This document shows, one piece after another, positions 35,601 to 44,268 of a DNA stretch of 64,000 nucleotides. The stretch spans positions 420,065-484,064 of the forward strand of contig JAWWAY010000001.1 in the NCBI GenBank assembly GCA_033721235.1, in the 5' to 3' direction. How positions within the stretch are numbered: the first letter of the stretch is position 1; the number at the start of each line of letters is the position of its first letter. Below the pieces are notes generated by a model. The model was not told the origin of the DNA, searched no databases, and saw nothing but the letters and a program-made list of their open reading frames with translations. Both the position numbers and the translations under genes were made by a program. The DNA is from UBA5078 sp033721235. GTDB taxonomy: Bacteria; Pseudomonadota; Gammaproteobacteria; Pseudomonadales; Pseudohongiellaceae.

Positions 35601-36391
35601 TTGAAGACGATGTTGTAGGGGAAGCCGCAAGAGACCTGTTTAAAGACGCTCAGGCGATGCTTAAAGACATCATCGACAATAAGCGGCTGCGCGCACAAGG
35701 GGTTATCGGTTTTTGGCCAGCGCAACAAGTGGATGACAATGATGTGGCGCTCTACCAGAAAGACTCGCTCGATATCGAAATCGCGAAATTCAGCTTTTTA
35801 CGTCAGCAGAGCAAAAAAGCTGACAATCTCCCCAATATGAGCTTGGCAGACTTCGTGGCTCCTACGAGCACGGGACTCCCAGATTATATAGGCGGTTTTG
35901 CTGTTACAACGGGAATAGGCGCGGATGCTTTAGCCGCCAAGTATGAGCGCGAAAACAATGATTATGCCGCCCTCATGGTGAAGGCTTTGGCTGATAGACT
36001 GGCAGAGGCCTTTGCCGAACGCATGCATGAGCGAGTGCGTAAAGAATTCTGGCCTTATGCGAGCAATGAAAAACTGAGCAAGGACGAGCTCATTAAAGAG
36101 GCTTATCAAGGTATACGCCCTGCCCCAGGCTATCCAGCTTGTCCAGAGCATTCAGATAAGGACACCCTCTTTGAGTTGCTAGGCGTAAAAGACGCAATTG
36201 AGATGGAGCTAACCGAGAGTTGGGCAATGGCCCCTGCGGCTAGTGTCAGCGGCTTCTATTTTGCTCACCCAGAATCGCGCTATTTCGCGGTAGGTAAAAT
36301 CGATCAAGATCAACTTGAATCCTTTGCCCAGCGCAAAGGTCTCTCTCTAGAGTCAGCAAGTAAATTGCTAACTCCCAATATTGTCCAATAA
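32696..36391 (+). CDS. metH: Cobalamin-dependent methionine synthase
   Basis: This transfers a methyl group from 5-methyl-tetrahydrofolate to homocysteine through B12. The domains are in the normal order. The homocysteine domain has [10 protein letters not shown] and the zinc Cys motif [14 protein letters not shown]. The folate domain has [14 protein letters not shown]. The B12 cap and binding domain has [27 protein letters not shown], where the His is the cobalt ligand, and [12 protein letters not shown]. The AdoMet reactivation domain has [15 protein letters not shown]. The 1231 residues make a full-length enzyme. No B12 riboswitch is recognisable in the 236 bp upstream. Its stop overlaps the next gene. 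Confidence 0.98.
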   Translation: [1231 protein letters not shown]

Positions 36392-36621
36392 TGGTGAAGA
36401 TAATGGATACAGATCAAGACCAATCCCAAGAGCGCAAAAAGCTCCCCTTTTGGCGTATGCTTATAAGCGTTATGCAAGCCAGTTTTGGCGTACAGAATAA
36501 GAAGAATAAAGTGCGGGATTTTTCCAGTGGATCTATCACTGGCTTCATAGTCGCAGCGCTGCTGTTCACGTTTGTGTTCGTGATGGTGCTAGTGATGGCG
36601 GTATCTTGGGTTCTTAACTAA
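36391..36621 (+). CDS. DUF2970 membrane protein
   Basis: This 76-residue protein matches the DUF2970 pattern: PFWRMLISVMQASFGVQNKKNKVRDFSSGSITGFIVAALLFTFVFVMVLVMAVSWVLN. It has a cytoplasmic basic N-terminus and one long C-terminal transmembrane helix. The function is unknown. The first ATG overlaps the metH stop (TAATG); ATG 36403, with GGTGAAG just upstream, is an equally good start and would give 72 residues. Confidence 0.85.
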   Translation: MVKIMDTDQDQSQERKKLPFWRMLISVMQASFGVQNKKNKVRDFSSGSITGFIVAALLFTFVFVMVLVMAVSWVLN

Positions 36622-36661
36622 ACGAGAAAGCAACAAAATAAGGCTGGGGGCTAAGATTTCA

Positions 36662-36690
36662 ATGCTCCCGGCCCCAAAGGCTAGGAGCAT
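36662..36690. terminator. Hairpin after the metH/DUF2970 unit
   Basis: ATGCTCC and GGAGCAT form a 7-bp stem with a 15-nt loop between convergent genes. The T tract is weak, so this is a tentative call. Confidence 0.4.
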
Positions 36691-36711
36691 CTCATTGTCG
36701 CGTAGAGATTA

Positions 36712-36849
36712 TTAGTAGCTAGCGAAGAAAGCCGCTAAGGCCACGATAATGACAACTAGAGAGAACATGGCAATTGTATCGGCTTTGCTGTTCGCATCCA
36801 GCTCTTCCTGACTAAGCTCGGTAGTGGGTGCAGATTCGTGCTGGCTCAT
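36712..36849 (-). CDS. Small 45-residue membrane protein
   Basis: This short minus-strand frame is easily missed. It begins MSQHESAPTTELSQEELDAN, continues SKADTIAMFSLVVIIVALAA, and ends FFASY. It has a polar, acidic N-terminus and a single transmembrane helix close to the C-terminus, a tail-anchored layout. GGAGA lies 6 nt before the ATG (TTTGGAGACGCAA), a strong ribosome-binding site. I recognise no family. It stands alone between the DUF2970 gene and the plus-strand reductase gene. Confidence 0.7.
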   Translation of the reverse strand: MSQHESAPTTELSQEELDANSKADTIAMFSLVVIIVALAAFFASY

Positions 36850-37089
36850 TTGCGTCTCCAAAGAGTAAATTTGCTAAAAAATATAAGGTGCGCATTTTAA
36901 TCACTCTACAGCCATAATCAAGCTAAAAATCCCAGATTGAGCCAGCACCTAGCCTCTCGAGCGGACTATGCTGGCACTGCTAACATTGTTTGTTTACAAT
37001 TAGCCCCCCTTTAAAATGGCCCGAAACGGATAAATATTGGGTCTAGGAAGCGGTTTTTTAATTCATATCAGCTGACTCAGAAGCAAATC

Positions 37090-38748
37090 ATGTATAGATA
37101 CGACAAGTACGACCACAAGATGCTAGAAGATCGCATCGCGCAGTTTAGAGACCAAACCAATCGCTTTCTAAGTGGCGACTTGGCTGGTGACGAGTTTCTC
37201 CCTTTACGGTTGCAAAACGGCCTCTATGTTCAGCGCTTGGCGCCCATGCTGCGTATCGCTATTCCTTACGGCATGCTCTCAAGCACGCAGATGCGTAAAT
37301 TGGCTTTTATTGCTGATCATTACGATAAGGGTTACGCCCATTTTACGACCAGGCAGAACGTGCAATTTAACTGGCCAGAATTAGCCGATGTGCCGGATAT
37401 TCTCGAGCACTTGGCCGAAGTGCAGATGCACGCCATTCAAACCAGCGGTAACTGTATTCGCAATACCACAACAGACCAATATGCGGGCGCCACGGATCAG
37501 GAAATAGCCGATAGCCGCCCTTATTGTGAAATTATTCGTCAATGGTCCACTTTTCATCCCGAATTTGCCTATTTGCCTCGTAAATTTAAAATCGCTGTCT
37601 GCGGGACGAAAACCGATCAAGCCGCCACCAAGGTTCACGATATCGGGCTGTTTATCGAGCGCAATGAAGCCGGAGAGCTGGGCTTTCGAGTACTCGTAGG
37701 CGGTGGCCTCGGACGCACGCCTGTGGTTGGGAAAGAAATTAAAGAGTTTCTACCTGAGAAGGATTTACTTAGCTATCTTGACGCCATTTTACGGGTATAT
37801 AACCGTGAAGGTCGTCGCGATAACAAGTACAAGGCGCGTATCAAAATATTGGTTAAAGAGACTGGAGTAGATGAGTTCGCTGCTAAAGTAGAACAGGAAT
37901 GGGCAGAGTTAAAAGATGGCCCTCTCACCCTCACTGATGAAGAAATTCAACGCTGTAAGTCCTACTTCCAAGATCCAGCCTATAAGGACTTAGACCCAGA
38001 ACCCGCTGAGCTCACTCAAGCGCTTAGCACTGATGTTTTATTTGCTAACTGGTATCAGCAGAATATCGCCTCGCATAAGAAAGCCGGCTATGCCATCGCC
38101 AATATCTGTCTGAAGAAAACGGGTGTGGCTCCAGGCGACGTTACTACCGCACAAATGAATTTCATTGCAGATCTGGCCGATAAATATAATTTTGGTGAAA
38201 TGCGTATTACTCACGAGCAGAATATCGTTTTTGCCGATGTAGAGAAGGCTGCCCTGTATGAGTTATGGCAGGCGCTAAAATCCCAAGAGCTGCATACCGA
38301 TAATCTTGGCTTACTGACCGATATTATTTGCTGCCCCGGTGGCGACTTCTGCGCCCTAGCCAATGCCAAGTCCATTCCAATTGCGGAGTCCATTCAGCGC
38401 CAGTTTGACGACCCAGCATTGCTTCGTGATATTGGCGAAATATCTCTGAATATTTCTGGCTGCATGAACGCTTGCGGACATCACCACGTGGGTAATATAG
38501 GTATTTTGGGAGTCGACAAAAAAGGTTCCGAATTCTATCAAGTGTCCTTGGGTGGCTCGATCGAGAGTGACACATCTCTGGGACGTATTATCGGGCCAGC
38601 TTTCGCACAAGAAGAAATACCCACGGTTATCTCCAAGATCATCGAAGTATTTAAAAGCGAACGCCAAGGCGAAGAAAGATTTATCGACACCTATAAGCGC
38701 GTAGGCATCGATCCATTTAAGGCAAAAGTGTATGCAAAAGCTGATTAA
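37090..38748 (+). CDS. Siroheme nitrite/sulfite reductase (CysI-like hemoprotein)
   Basis: This is probably an assimilatory sulfite reductase that makes sulfide for cysteine. The 552 residues comprise duplicated ferredoxin-like halves: YAHFTTRQNVQFNWPEL and MRITHEQNIVFADV are the two siroheme-contact stretches. The [4Fe-4S]-siroheme ligands are CCPGGDFCALA and NISGCMNACGHHHVGNIGILG. It lacks an NADPH domain, so a separate electron donor is needed. The downstream DUF934 gene, overlapping by 17 nt, is the usual partner in pseudomonads and related bacteria. A ferredoxin-type nitrite reductase role is less likely. Confidence 0.93.
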   Translation: MYRYDKYDHKMLEDRIAQFRDQTNRFLSGDLAGDEFLPLRLQNGLYVQRLAPMLRIAIPYGMLSSTQMRKLAFIADHYDKGYAHFTTRQNVQFNWPELADVPDILEHLAEVQMHAIQTSGNCIRNTTTDQYAGATDQEIADSRPYCEIIRQWSTFHPEFAYLPRKFKIAVCGTKTDQAATKVHDIGLFIERNEAGELGFRVLVGGGLGRTPVVGKEIKEFLPEKDLLSYLDAILRVYNREGRRDNKYKARIKILVKETGVDEFAAKVEQEWAELKDGPLTLTDEEIQRCKSYFQDPAYKDLDPEPAELTQALSTDVLFANWYQQNIASHKKAGYAIANICLKKTGVAPGDVTTAQMNFIADLADKYNFGEMRITHEQNIVFADVEKAALYELWQALKSQELHTDNLGLLTDIICCPGGDFCALANAKSIPIAESIQRQFDDPALLRDIGEISLNISGCMNACGHHHVGNIGILGVDKKGSEFYQVSLGGSIESDTSLGRIIGPAFAQEEIPTVISKIIEVFKSERQGEERFIDTYKRVGIDPFKAKVYAKAD

Positions 38749-39235
38749 GAATCGTGAGATAGTACAAGACAATTGGGTATTGCTTAAAGAGCTAGACGCC
38801 AACTCTGATTTGGATGCCAGCATTGAAGGCAATGTGATTGTGCCACTTGATTATTATCTAAGTCACTTAGATAGTCTCAAAGGCAGGCAGTCAAAAGTGG
38901 CCGTTTGGCTCGATAGTCATCAAGACCCTAAGGCTTTGAAAGATCATTTGGATAAGCTAGAGCTTGTCGCCATTAATTTTCCGGCCTTCGCCGATGGTCG
39001 GGGCTATTCCATAGCCCGCGAGCTAAGTGCTAACCTTAAGTTTGAAGGTGAAATTCGAGCAATCGGCGACGTCTTACGGGACCAATTGTTCTATATGCGC
39101 CGCTGTGGTTTCAATGCCTTTCACATGCGAGAGGATCAGGACTTGGAAGCCTCTCTGGCCGTTTTCGATACCTTTAGTGATGCTTATCAGTCCAGTGTTG
39201 ACCAACCAATACCGCTCTTTAGGCGTCGCGCATAA
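38732..39235 (+). CDS. DUF934 protein, sulfite reductase partner
   Basis: This 167-residue protein is of the DUF934 family, commonly encoded after siroheme sulfite reductases and suspected to assist the reductase. Its core is PLDYYLSHLDSL, then VAINFPAFADGRGYSIARELSANLKFEGEIRAIGDVLRDQLFYMRRCGFNAF. It overlaps the reductase by 17 nt, implying translational coupling. The product looks soluble. It is followed by a strong bidirectional terminator. Confidence 0.92.
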   Translation: MQKLIKNREIVQDNWVLLKELDANSDLDASIEGNVIVPLDYYLSHLDSLKGRQSKVAVWLDSHQDPKALKDHLDKLELVAINFPAFADGRGYSIARELSANLKFEGEIRAIGDVLRDQLFYMRRCGFNAFHMREDQDLEASLAVFDTFSDAYQSSVDQPIPLFRRRA

Positions 39236-39240
39236 ACAAA

Positions 39241-39264
39241 AAAAGGGGCTATTTAGCCCCTTTT
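39241..39264. terminator. Bidirectional intrinsic terminator
   Basis: AAAAGGGGCT and AGCCCCTTTT form a 10-bp stem with an ATTT loop, flanked by A and T runs. It separates the convergent DUF934 and acuI genes and should work on both strands. Confidence 0.92.
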
Positions 39265-39289
39265 TTCATCTTTATTGAAAGCAAATCAC

Positions 39290-40288
39290 TTATAACTCAA
39301 GCACCGTACGTCCGCTGGCTTTCCCAGCCAATATAAGCGCTAAAGACTCTTCTAGTTCTTGCATAGAAATTGCCTTGGACATTTCTTCTAAATTATCCAA
39401 CTTCCATTGCGTGCTTAATTTTTGCCAAACGCTCTGTTTCTTTTCCTGACTCAACATTACCGAATCGACCCCTAGTAAGTTGACTCCACGTAAAATAAAG
39501 GGAAAGACGCTCGCATCTAGCGACGTAGAGCCCACCAATCCGCAGGCCGCGACACTACCACTGTGACGCAACGACTTTAATATGGCCATTAGGGTATCCC
39601 CTCCGACTACATCGACCGCCCCCGCCCAGCGCTCTTTTAATAGTGGGCGTTTATTATCAATATCGAGTTCGTCGCGGCCGATCACATTGCTAGCGCCAAT
39701 TTTGCACAGAAATTCTACTTTGTCTTGCTTGCCGGTACAGGCCACCACCTCAAAGCCCAGTTTAGCCAACAAGGCGACTGCTATACTGCCAACCCCCCCT
39801 GTCGCCCCTGTCACTAATACCTCGCCCTGCTCTGGCTTTAAGCCATTTTGTAGCAACTTCTCTACACAAAGAGCAGCGGTGAGACCGGCCGTGCCAAGAA
39901 TCATACTTTCTTTTAAGCTCATCGCTTCGGGCAATGGTACTACCCAGCTAGCGGGCACTCTCGCATATTCAGCGAAACCCCCATCAGTATTCATACCAAG
40001 GTCGAAGCCAGTAACCAAAACCGGAGTGCCAACGGAGAAGCAATCTTCGAATGCCTCTACCACCTCACCCGCCAAATCGATTCCAGGAGTATGAGGGTAC
40101 TGTCGCGTGACTCCTTTATTGCCACTGGCTGAAAGAGCATCCTTATAATTAAGTGAGGAATAAGCCACTCTAATTAGCACTTCACCCTCAGGCAAGTCGT
40201 CAACGCTGCGCTCGATAATACTGGCGCGATATTCTGGTTTCTCGCCATCAAGCTCTTCTACTCGAAATGCGTTAAAACGTTTGCTCAT
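39290..40288 (-). CDS. acuI: Acryloyl-CoA reductase, YhdH/AcuI family
   Basis: This NADPH-dependent medium-chain reductase/quinone oxidoreductase fold converts acryloyl-CoA to propionyl-CoA, which detoxifies products of DMSP and propionate metabolism. AYSSLNYKDALSASGNKGVTRQYPHTPGIDLAGEVV is the YhdH/AcuI N-terminal signature. The nucleotide-binding GATGGVGSIAVALLAKLG motif is intact, and no zinc-ligand pattern is present. The length of 332 residues is typical. No dmd or other acu genes are adjacent, so a link to DMSP is only possible. Confidence 0.92.
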   Translation of the reverse strand: MSKRFNAFRVEELDGEKPEYRASIIERSVDDLPEGEVLIRVAYSSLNYKDALSASGNKGVTRQYPHTPGIDLAGEVVEAFEDCFSVGTPVLVTGFDLGMNTDGGFAEYARVPASWVVPLPEAMSLKESMILGTAGLTAALCVEKLLQNGLKPEQGEVLVTGATGGVGSIAVALLAKLGFEVVACTGKQDKVEFLCKIGASNVIGRDELDIDNKRPLLKERWAGAVDVVGGDTLMAILKSLRHSGSVAACGLVGSTSLDASVFPFILRGVNLLGVDSVMLSQEKKQSVWQKLSTQWKLDNLEEMSKAISMQELEESLALILAGKASGRTVLEL

Positions 40289-40312
40289 ATCCCTTTCTCC
40301 CCCACTTCTTTA

Positions 40313-41386
40313 TTAACTAAAAAATCGCGATTCACGCACTCGACGTAAGCAAGAATAGAGCGTAGCGTCTAAACATTTATGCACAGAAACACCTATCTTC
40401 TCACTCAAGGATTGCTTAATTTCATAACTGACCTCAAAGACATCGGCATCATCACATGCCTTTACAATATAGTCGTCACTGGTCATAATCTCGTCGATCA
40501 TATTACGCTCAATAGCCTGAATACCCACCCAAGTTTCACCTGTAGCGATCTTATCAATATCAACGCTTGGACGATGGTCTTTTACCCAGCCTTTAAACAG
40601 AACGTGCATCTCTTCCACATCCTCTTTAACCTTCTCCTTACCCTTTTGGGTGATCTCACCAAAGGTTGATAGCGTCGATTTATACTCGCCAGCTGTAATG
40701 GTTTCGTAATCAATTTCGTTCTTACGTAACAGTCGATTAAAGTTAGGCAATTGCACAAGTACGCCAATAGAGCCCAATATCGCAAAGGGCGCAGCCACCA
40801 AACGGTCAGCTAGACAAGCCATCATATAACCACCACTGGCAGCGACTTTATCAACACAAATAGTCAAGGGAACACCTGCACTCTTAATGCGCTCCAACTG
40901 AGAAGAAGCTAAACCATAGGCGTGTACCATTCCGCCTGGGCTTTCTAAACGCAGCATGATCTCATCGCTCGCTTGCGCCAAGGACAAAACCGCAGTGACT
41001 TCTTCTCTTAAAGACTCCACTTGGTTGGCAGCAACATCGCCGTCAAAGTCCAGAACAAATACTCGCTTCTTCGTACCCTTATCAGGATCCTCATTTGTAC
41101 TCTTAGCTTGCTGCTTTCGCTCTTTCTCTTCTTCCTTAGAGCGTTTCTTTTCCAGTTTTAACGCTAATTTCCACTGCGCCTTATCGAGCACAGCCTTCTT
41201 AATATCATCGCGCATATCGTCCAATTCATCATTCAAGCGAACGATGTTCAGATGCCCTTTTCCAGTATTATTCTTCCCTTTATTTCCCAGCGCAAAGAGA
41301 GAACCAAACACAATCATTATGGCCACAACAATAGTCACGGCCTTTGCCAAAAACATCAGGTACTCAAACAAAAATTCCAAATACAT
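40313..41386 (-). CDS. sohB: Inner-membrane protease SohB (S49 family)
   Basis: This is a signal-peptide-peptidase-like serine protease of the inner membrane. An N-terminal transmembrane helix (FLAKAVTIVVAIMIVFGSLFAL) is followed by a charged Lys/Glu-rich linker. The S49 domain follows, with RLESPGGMVHAYGLASSQLERI, the catalytic Ser in DKVAASGGYMMACLADRLVA, and the catalytic Lys in ITAGEYKSTLSTFGE. The length of 357 residues fits SohB. AAGGAGA immediately precedes the ATG, so a TTG two codons on could also initiate. It follows nudC by 17 bp. Confidence 0.94.
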   Translation of the reverse strand: MYLEFLFEYLMFLAKAVTIVVAIMIVFGSLFALGNKGKNNTGKGHLNIVRLNDELDDMRDDIKKAVLDKAQWKLALKLEKKRSKEEEKERKQQAKSTNEDPDKGTKKRVFVLDFDGDVAANQVESLREEVTAVLSLAQASDEIMLRLESPGGMVHAYGLASSQLERIKSAGVPLTICVDKVAASGGYMMACLADRLVAAPFAILGSIGVLVQLPNFNRLLRKNEIDYETITAGEYKSTLSTFGEITQKGKEKVKEDVEEMHVLFKGWVKDHRPSVDIDKIATGETWVGIQAIERNMIDEIMTSDDYIVKACDDADVFEVSYEIKQSLSEKIGVSVHKCLDATLYSCLRRVRESRFFS

Positions 41387-41403
41387 TCTCCTTAATCAAT
41401 ATC

Positions 41404-42216
41404 TTAAATTGTAGACAAAAAATGACTCACTAATTCGCTTCCTACACTCTTTATAGGGCGCTTTAAGCTAGGCCTTTCTGGCATATTATCTTTACCAAAC
41501 CAACGGGCCTGCGCGATTTCTACCCCGTCTACGCAAATCTCTCCACTGTCATACTCCGCATAAAAACCCAGCATAAGTTGAGAGGGAAACGGCCAAGACT
41601 GACTCTTAAAATAGCGAATATTCTTCACTTTAATGCCCACCTCTTCCATCACTTCGCGCGCGACTGTTTCTTCTGGGGTCTCCCCTACTTCCATGAAACC
41701 GGCTAAAGGGCTAAAGAAAGGAAATTTATTACGGGCATTTTGAGCTAGCAGCATTTTATCCCCTTTGGTGACTAGCATAATGACACAGGGGTTTATACGC
41801 GGGTAATAGTGAGACTGGCAAGTTTCGCAGACTAGGGCTCGTTCACTGGGATGGTGGCTGGTACGAGTCGCGCAGCGGCCACAGTAACGATGATGCTCGA
41901 GCCAGTGCATTAATTGATTGGCTTGAATTGCAAACTCGGCGCCTGACAACTCGAACTCTAGCAATAAGCGTCGCGCACTGATGCTCTCGCACTCGATAGC
42001 CGCAGCTTGTTCAGCATCCAACACTAAGCCTACACATGGTCGACCGTCAAAATCGCCTAGATAGAGTAGCGCGGTTTCATTCGCTTCTATCTCCACCACT
42101 ATATCGAAATCCCAATACAGGCGCTCGGCGCTACTTAAGAAGCGTCCATCATGAAACAGAAACACGCCCACATCGCTTGGAATTTCCTGTGTATAGATGA
42201 AGTAGTCAGAGGCCAT
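41404..42216 (-). CDS. nudC: NAD+ diphosphatase / NADH pyrophosphatase (Nudix)
   Basis: This hydrolyses NAD(H) and removes NAD caps from RNA 5' ends. The zinc ribbon is CGRCATRTSHHPSERALVCETC. The Nudix box is GFMEVGETPEETVAREVMEEVGI. The NudC-specific SQSWPFPSQLMLGFYAEY, equivalent to SQPWPFPxS, is downstream. The length of 270 residues is typical. It lies 9 bp downstream of dnaQ on the minus strand and 17 bp upstream of sohB, suggesting one transcription unit. Confidence 0.95.
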   Translation of the reverse strand: MASDYFIYTQEIPSDVGVFLFHDGRFLSSAERLYWDFDIVVEIEANETALLYLGDFDGRPCVGLVLDAEQAAAIECESISARRLLLEFELSGAEFAIQANQLMHWLEHHRYCGRCATRTSHHPSERALVCETCQSHYYPRINPCVIMLVTKGDKMLLAQNARNKFPFFSPLAGFMEVGETPEETVAREVMEEVGIKVKNIRYFKSQSWPFPSQLMLGFYAEYDSGEICVDGVEIAQARWFGKDNMPERPSLKRPIKSVGSELVSHFLSTI

Positions 42217-42225
42217 AAAAACTCC

Positions 42226-42948
42226 CTAGGCTTCAGAGGAGTCTTTTTCAGACCAGACCAGAGAATCGCCACTCTTGGCATTAATTTGCGCCAAGAAATC
42301 TTTGTGGGCACTTAATTCCGCCTCACTGGCGCTGATCACTTTCAACGATCCTGGCGCGAGTTGTAGCTTACGAAACTTGATATTATTGTCATCATCACTT
42401 TCTTGCTCTTCGCTTAACTGCAAGAATGTCTGTCCGCCCGTCATTGCCAAATAAACATCGGCCAGAATTTCGGCATCGAGCAAAGCCCCGTGCAGCTCGC
42501 GCTGAGAGTTGTCGACTTCGTAGCGCTTACATAGCGCATCCAAGCTATTACGCTGCCCTGGATGCTTCTTGCGTGCCATCACCAAAGTGTCGGTAATAAG
42601 GCAGCTATTTTCCAAGACGGTATCCGCCTTGCCTGCTAACTTAAGCTCATGGTTCAAAAAGCCTACGTCGAAAGGCGCGTTGTGAATGACCAGTTCACTG
42701 CCCTTAACAAACTCCATGAACTCGTCCAGAATTTGGTGAAAACGAGGCTTATCCGCCAAGAAAGCAGAGCTGATACCGTGAACTTGCTCGGCTTCTTCGT
42801 CTATTTCGCGGTCGGGATTCAGATACACATGATAATGACGTCCAGTGAGGCGTCGATTCTCTATTTCAACGCCCCCGATTTCGATCACTCGATGCCCCTG
42901 TGCGGGATCCAAACCTGTCGTTTCCGTATCCAGTACAATCTGTCTCAT
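42226..42948 (-). CDS. dnaQ: DNA polymerase III epsilon subunit (proofreading exonuclease)
   Basis: This is the 3'-5' proofreading subunit of the replicative polymerase. The DEDDh active site is visible as VLDTETTGLDP, VIHNAPFDVGFLNHEL and HGALLDAEILADVYLAMTGGQ. The C-terminal tail after residue 185 includes the segment that binds the alpha subunit. The length of 240 residues is typical. It is 15 bp downstream of rnhA and on the same strand, unlike the divergent arrangement in E. coli. Confidence 0.96.
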   Translation of the reverse strand: MRQIVLDTETTGLDPAQGHRVIEIGGVEIENRRLTGRHYHVYLNPDREIDEEAEQVHGISSAFLADKPRFHQILDEFMEFVKGSELVIHNAPFDVGFLNHELKLAGKADTVLENSCLITDTLVMARKKHPGQRNSLDALCKRYEVDNSQRELHGALLDAEILADVYLAMTGGQTFLQLSEEQESDDDNNIKFRKLQLAPGSLKVISASEAELSAHKDFLAQINAKSGDSLVWSEKDSSEA

Positions 42949-42963
42949 TATTCGCTTCTTTCC

Positions 42964-43410
42964 TTAATCCAGCTGCATTTCTTCAATGCCTCTATTAGCC
43001 AGCGCATCGGCAAGCTCGTTCTCAGGGTGTCCACTATGACCCTTGACCCACTCCCACGTCACCGTATGTTGATTAACCAGCGCATCTAGCTGCTTCCAGA
43101 GATCCACATTGAGCACCGGTTTTTTGTTCGCCGTTTTCCACTGCCGCTTTTTCCAATTCGGCATCCACTCCGTAATACCTGAAAGCACATATTTAGAGTC
43201 AGTCACGATATGAACCTCGCAGCCACCTCGCGTCAGGGCGCCCAGCCCCTCTATCACGGCTGTTAATTCCATTCTGTTATTCGTCGTATCTGGCTCAGCG
43301 CCATACAGTTGCTTCTCTTTTCCTTGGCTGCGAAGCAATACTCCCCATCCACCTTTACCTGGATTCCCCTTACAGGCACCGTCGGTATACATCGTTACTT
43401 GCGCAGTCAA
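42964..43410 (-). CDS. rnhA: Ribonuclease HI
   Basis: This degrades RNA in RNA-DNA hybrids. The DEDD carboxylates are in MYTDGACKGNPGKGGWG, NRMELTAVIEGLGAL, VTDSKYVLSGI and ENELADALANRG. HTVTWEWVKGHSGHPENE is the handle/His loop. The 148 residues match E. coli. The frame starts with TTG 43410, which has AGGTGAG at a good distance; the next Met would remove six residues. It is co-directional with dnaQ. Confidence 0.96.
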   Translation of the reverse strand: MTAQVTMYTDGACKGNPGKGGWGVLLRSQGKEKQLYGAEPDTTNNRMELTAVIEGLGALTRGGCEVHIVTDSKYVLSGITEWMPNWKKRQWKTANKKPVLNVDLWKQLDALVNQHTVTWEWVKGHSGHPENELADALANRGIEEMQLD

Positions 43411-43434
43411 AAACTCACCTACTCCCAGCTATCA

Positions 43435-44268
43435 CTATAGCTTTTTCAATCCATCAACAACGTGCAGTTTGGCCAGCTTGCGGTTACGCGCTGCACCCGC
43501 CGCGTCGCCTACGGGGCGCACAATAGCAGGCCTAGAGATGATGGGCCAGCGTGGTCTAATAGGCGTAATGGGCATACTGTCTTTTGCTGCCACAATACAA
43601 TAGACGGCGCCGGTCGGAAGAGATAGCCGTTTTCCTATACGCTCCAGTCGATTGGCAATGCTGAGTACCCTTGGCCTGTTAAAGGGTAAAAGAAAACCGC
43701 CATGATTGACCTGTTCGATCTGAAAGTCTAATAAGCGAAGCCAGTCGGTCACCCTTGTCGTTGATAAGTAGCGCGCGTTCCAAGGCGGAGCGACTTTAAC
43801 GCTCATAGCCTTACGCAGGCGCCAGGTGCTAAAGGGGTTAAAGCCCACTACCAATAGTTTACCGCCGGGCACCAGCACCCGCGTAGCCTCGCGCAGCAGC
43901 TTGTAGCTGTCCAGGGTGAAATCCAAGGCGTGATGCACTAGAACGGCGTCCACGCTATTGCTCAATAAGGGAAGCGACTCATTATCGGCCACCGGCAATT
44001 GACTATTGCATTGCCTAGACGGGGTAAACATTAGGCGATGCCTAATAGGGCTGTCATCGAGCATGGAGAGATTACTGCTGCCCAATTGCAGAATATGGTA
44101 ACCGAATATCCGCTCCACTACCGGCTCTATCAGCCTTTGCTCGGTATCTATTAGCGAGCGCCCTATGGGGGTTTGAAACCAGTTTTCCATTTCGGCGTAC
44201 AATTGCTGGGGCGGCAATGCCGCCGTACGATTGGCCCATTTGGCTTTGATTCTGGCTAGGCGTGTCAT
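43435..44268 (-). CDS. SAM-dependent methyltransferase (class I)
   Basis: This 277-residue methyltransferase is of the type commonly encoded next to rnhA/gloB in gammaproteobacteria. The SAM region is somewhat degenerate: YHILQLGSSNLSMLDDSPIRHRLMF replaces the usual GxGxG, followed by LPLLSNSVDAVLVHHALDFTLDSYKLLREATRVLVPGGKLLVVGFNPFSTWRLRK. The N-terminal WFQTPIGRSLIDTEQ is typical of this subgroup. The substrate is unknown. It is divergent from gloB. Confidence 0.88.
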   Translation of the reverse strand: MTRLARIKAKWANRTAALPPQQLYAEMENWFQTPIGRSLIDTEQRLIEPVVERIFGYHILQLGSSNLSMLDDSPIRHRLMFTPSRQCNSQLPVADNESLPLLSNSVDAVLVHHALDFTLDSYKLLREATRVLVPGGKLLVVGFNPFSTWRLRKAMSVKVAPPWNARYLSTTRVTDWLRLLDFQIEQVNHGGFLLPFNRPRVLSIANRLERIGKRLSLPTGAVYCIVAAKDSMPITPIRPRWPIISRPAIVRPVGDAAGAARNRKLAKLHVVDGLKKL

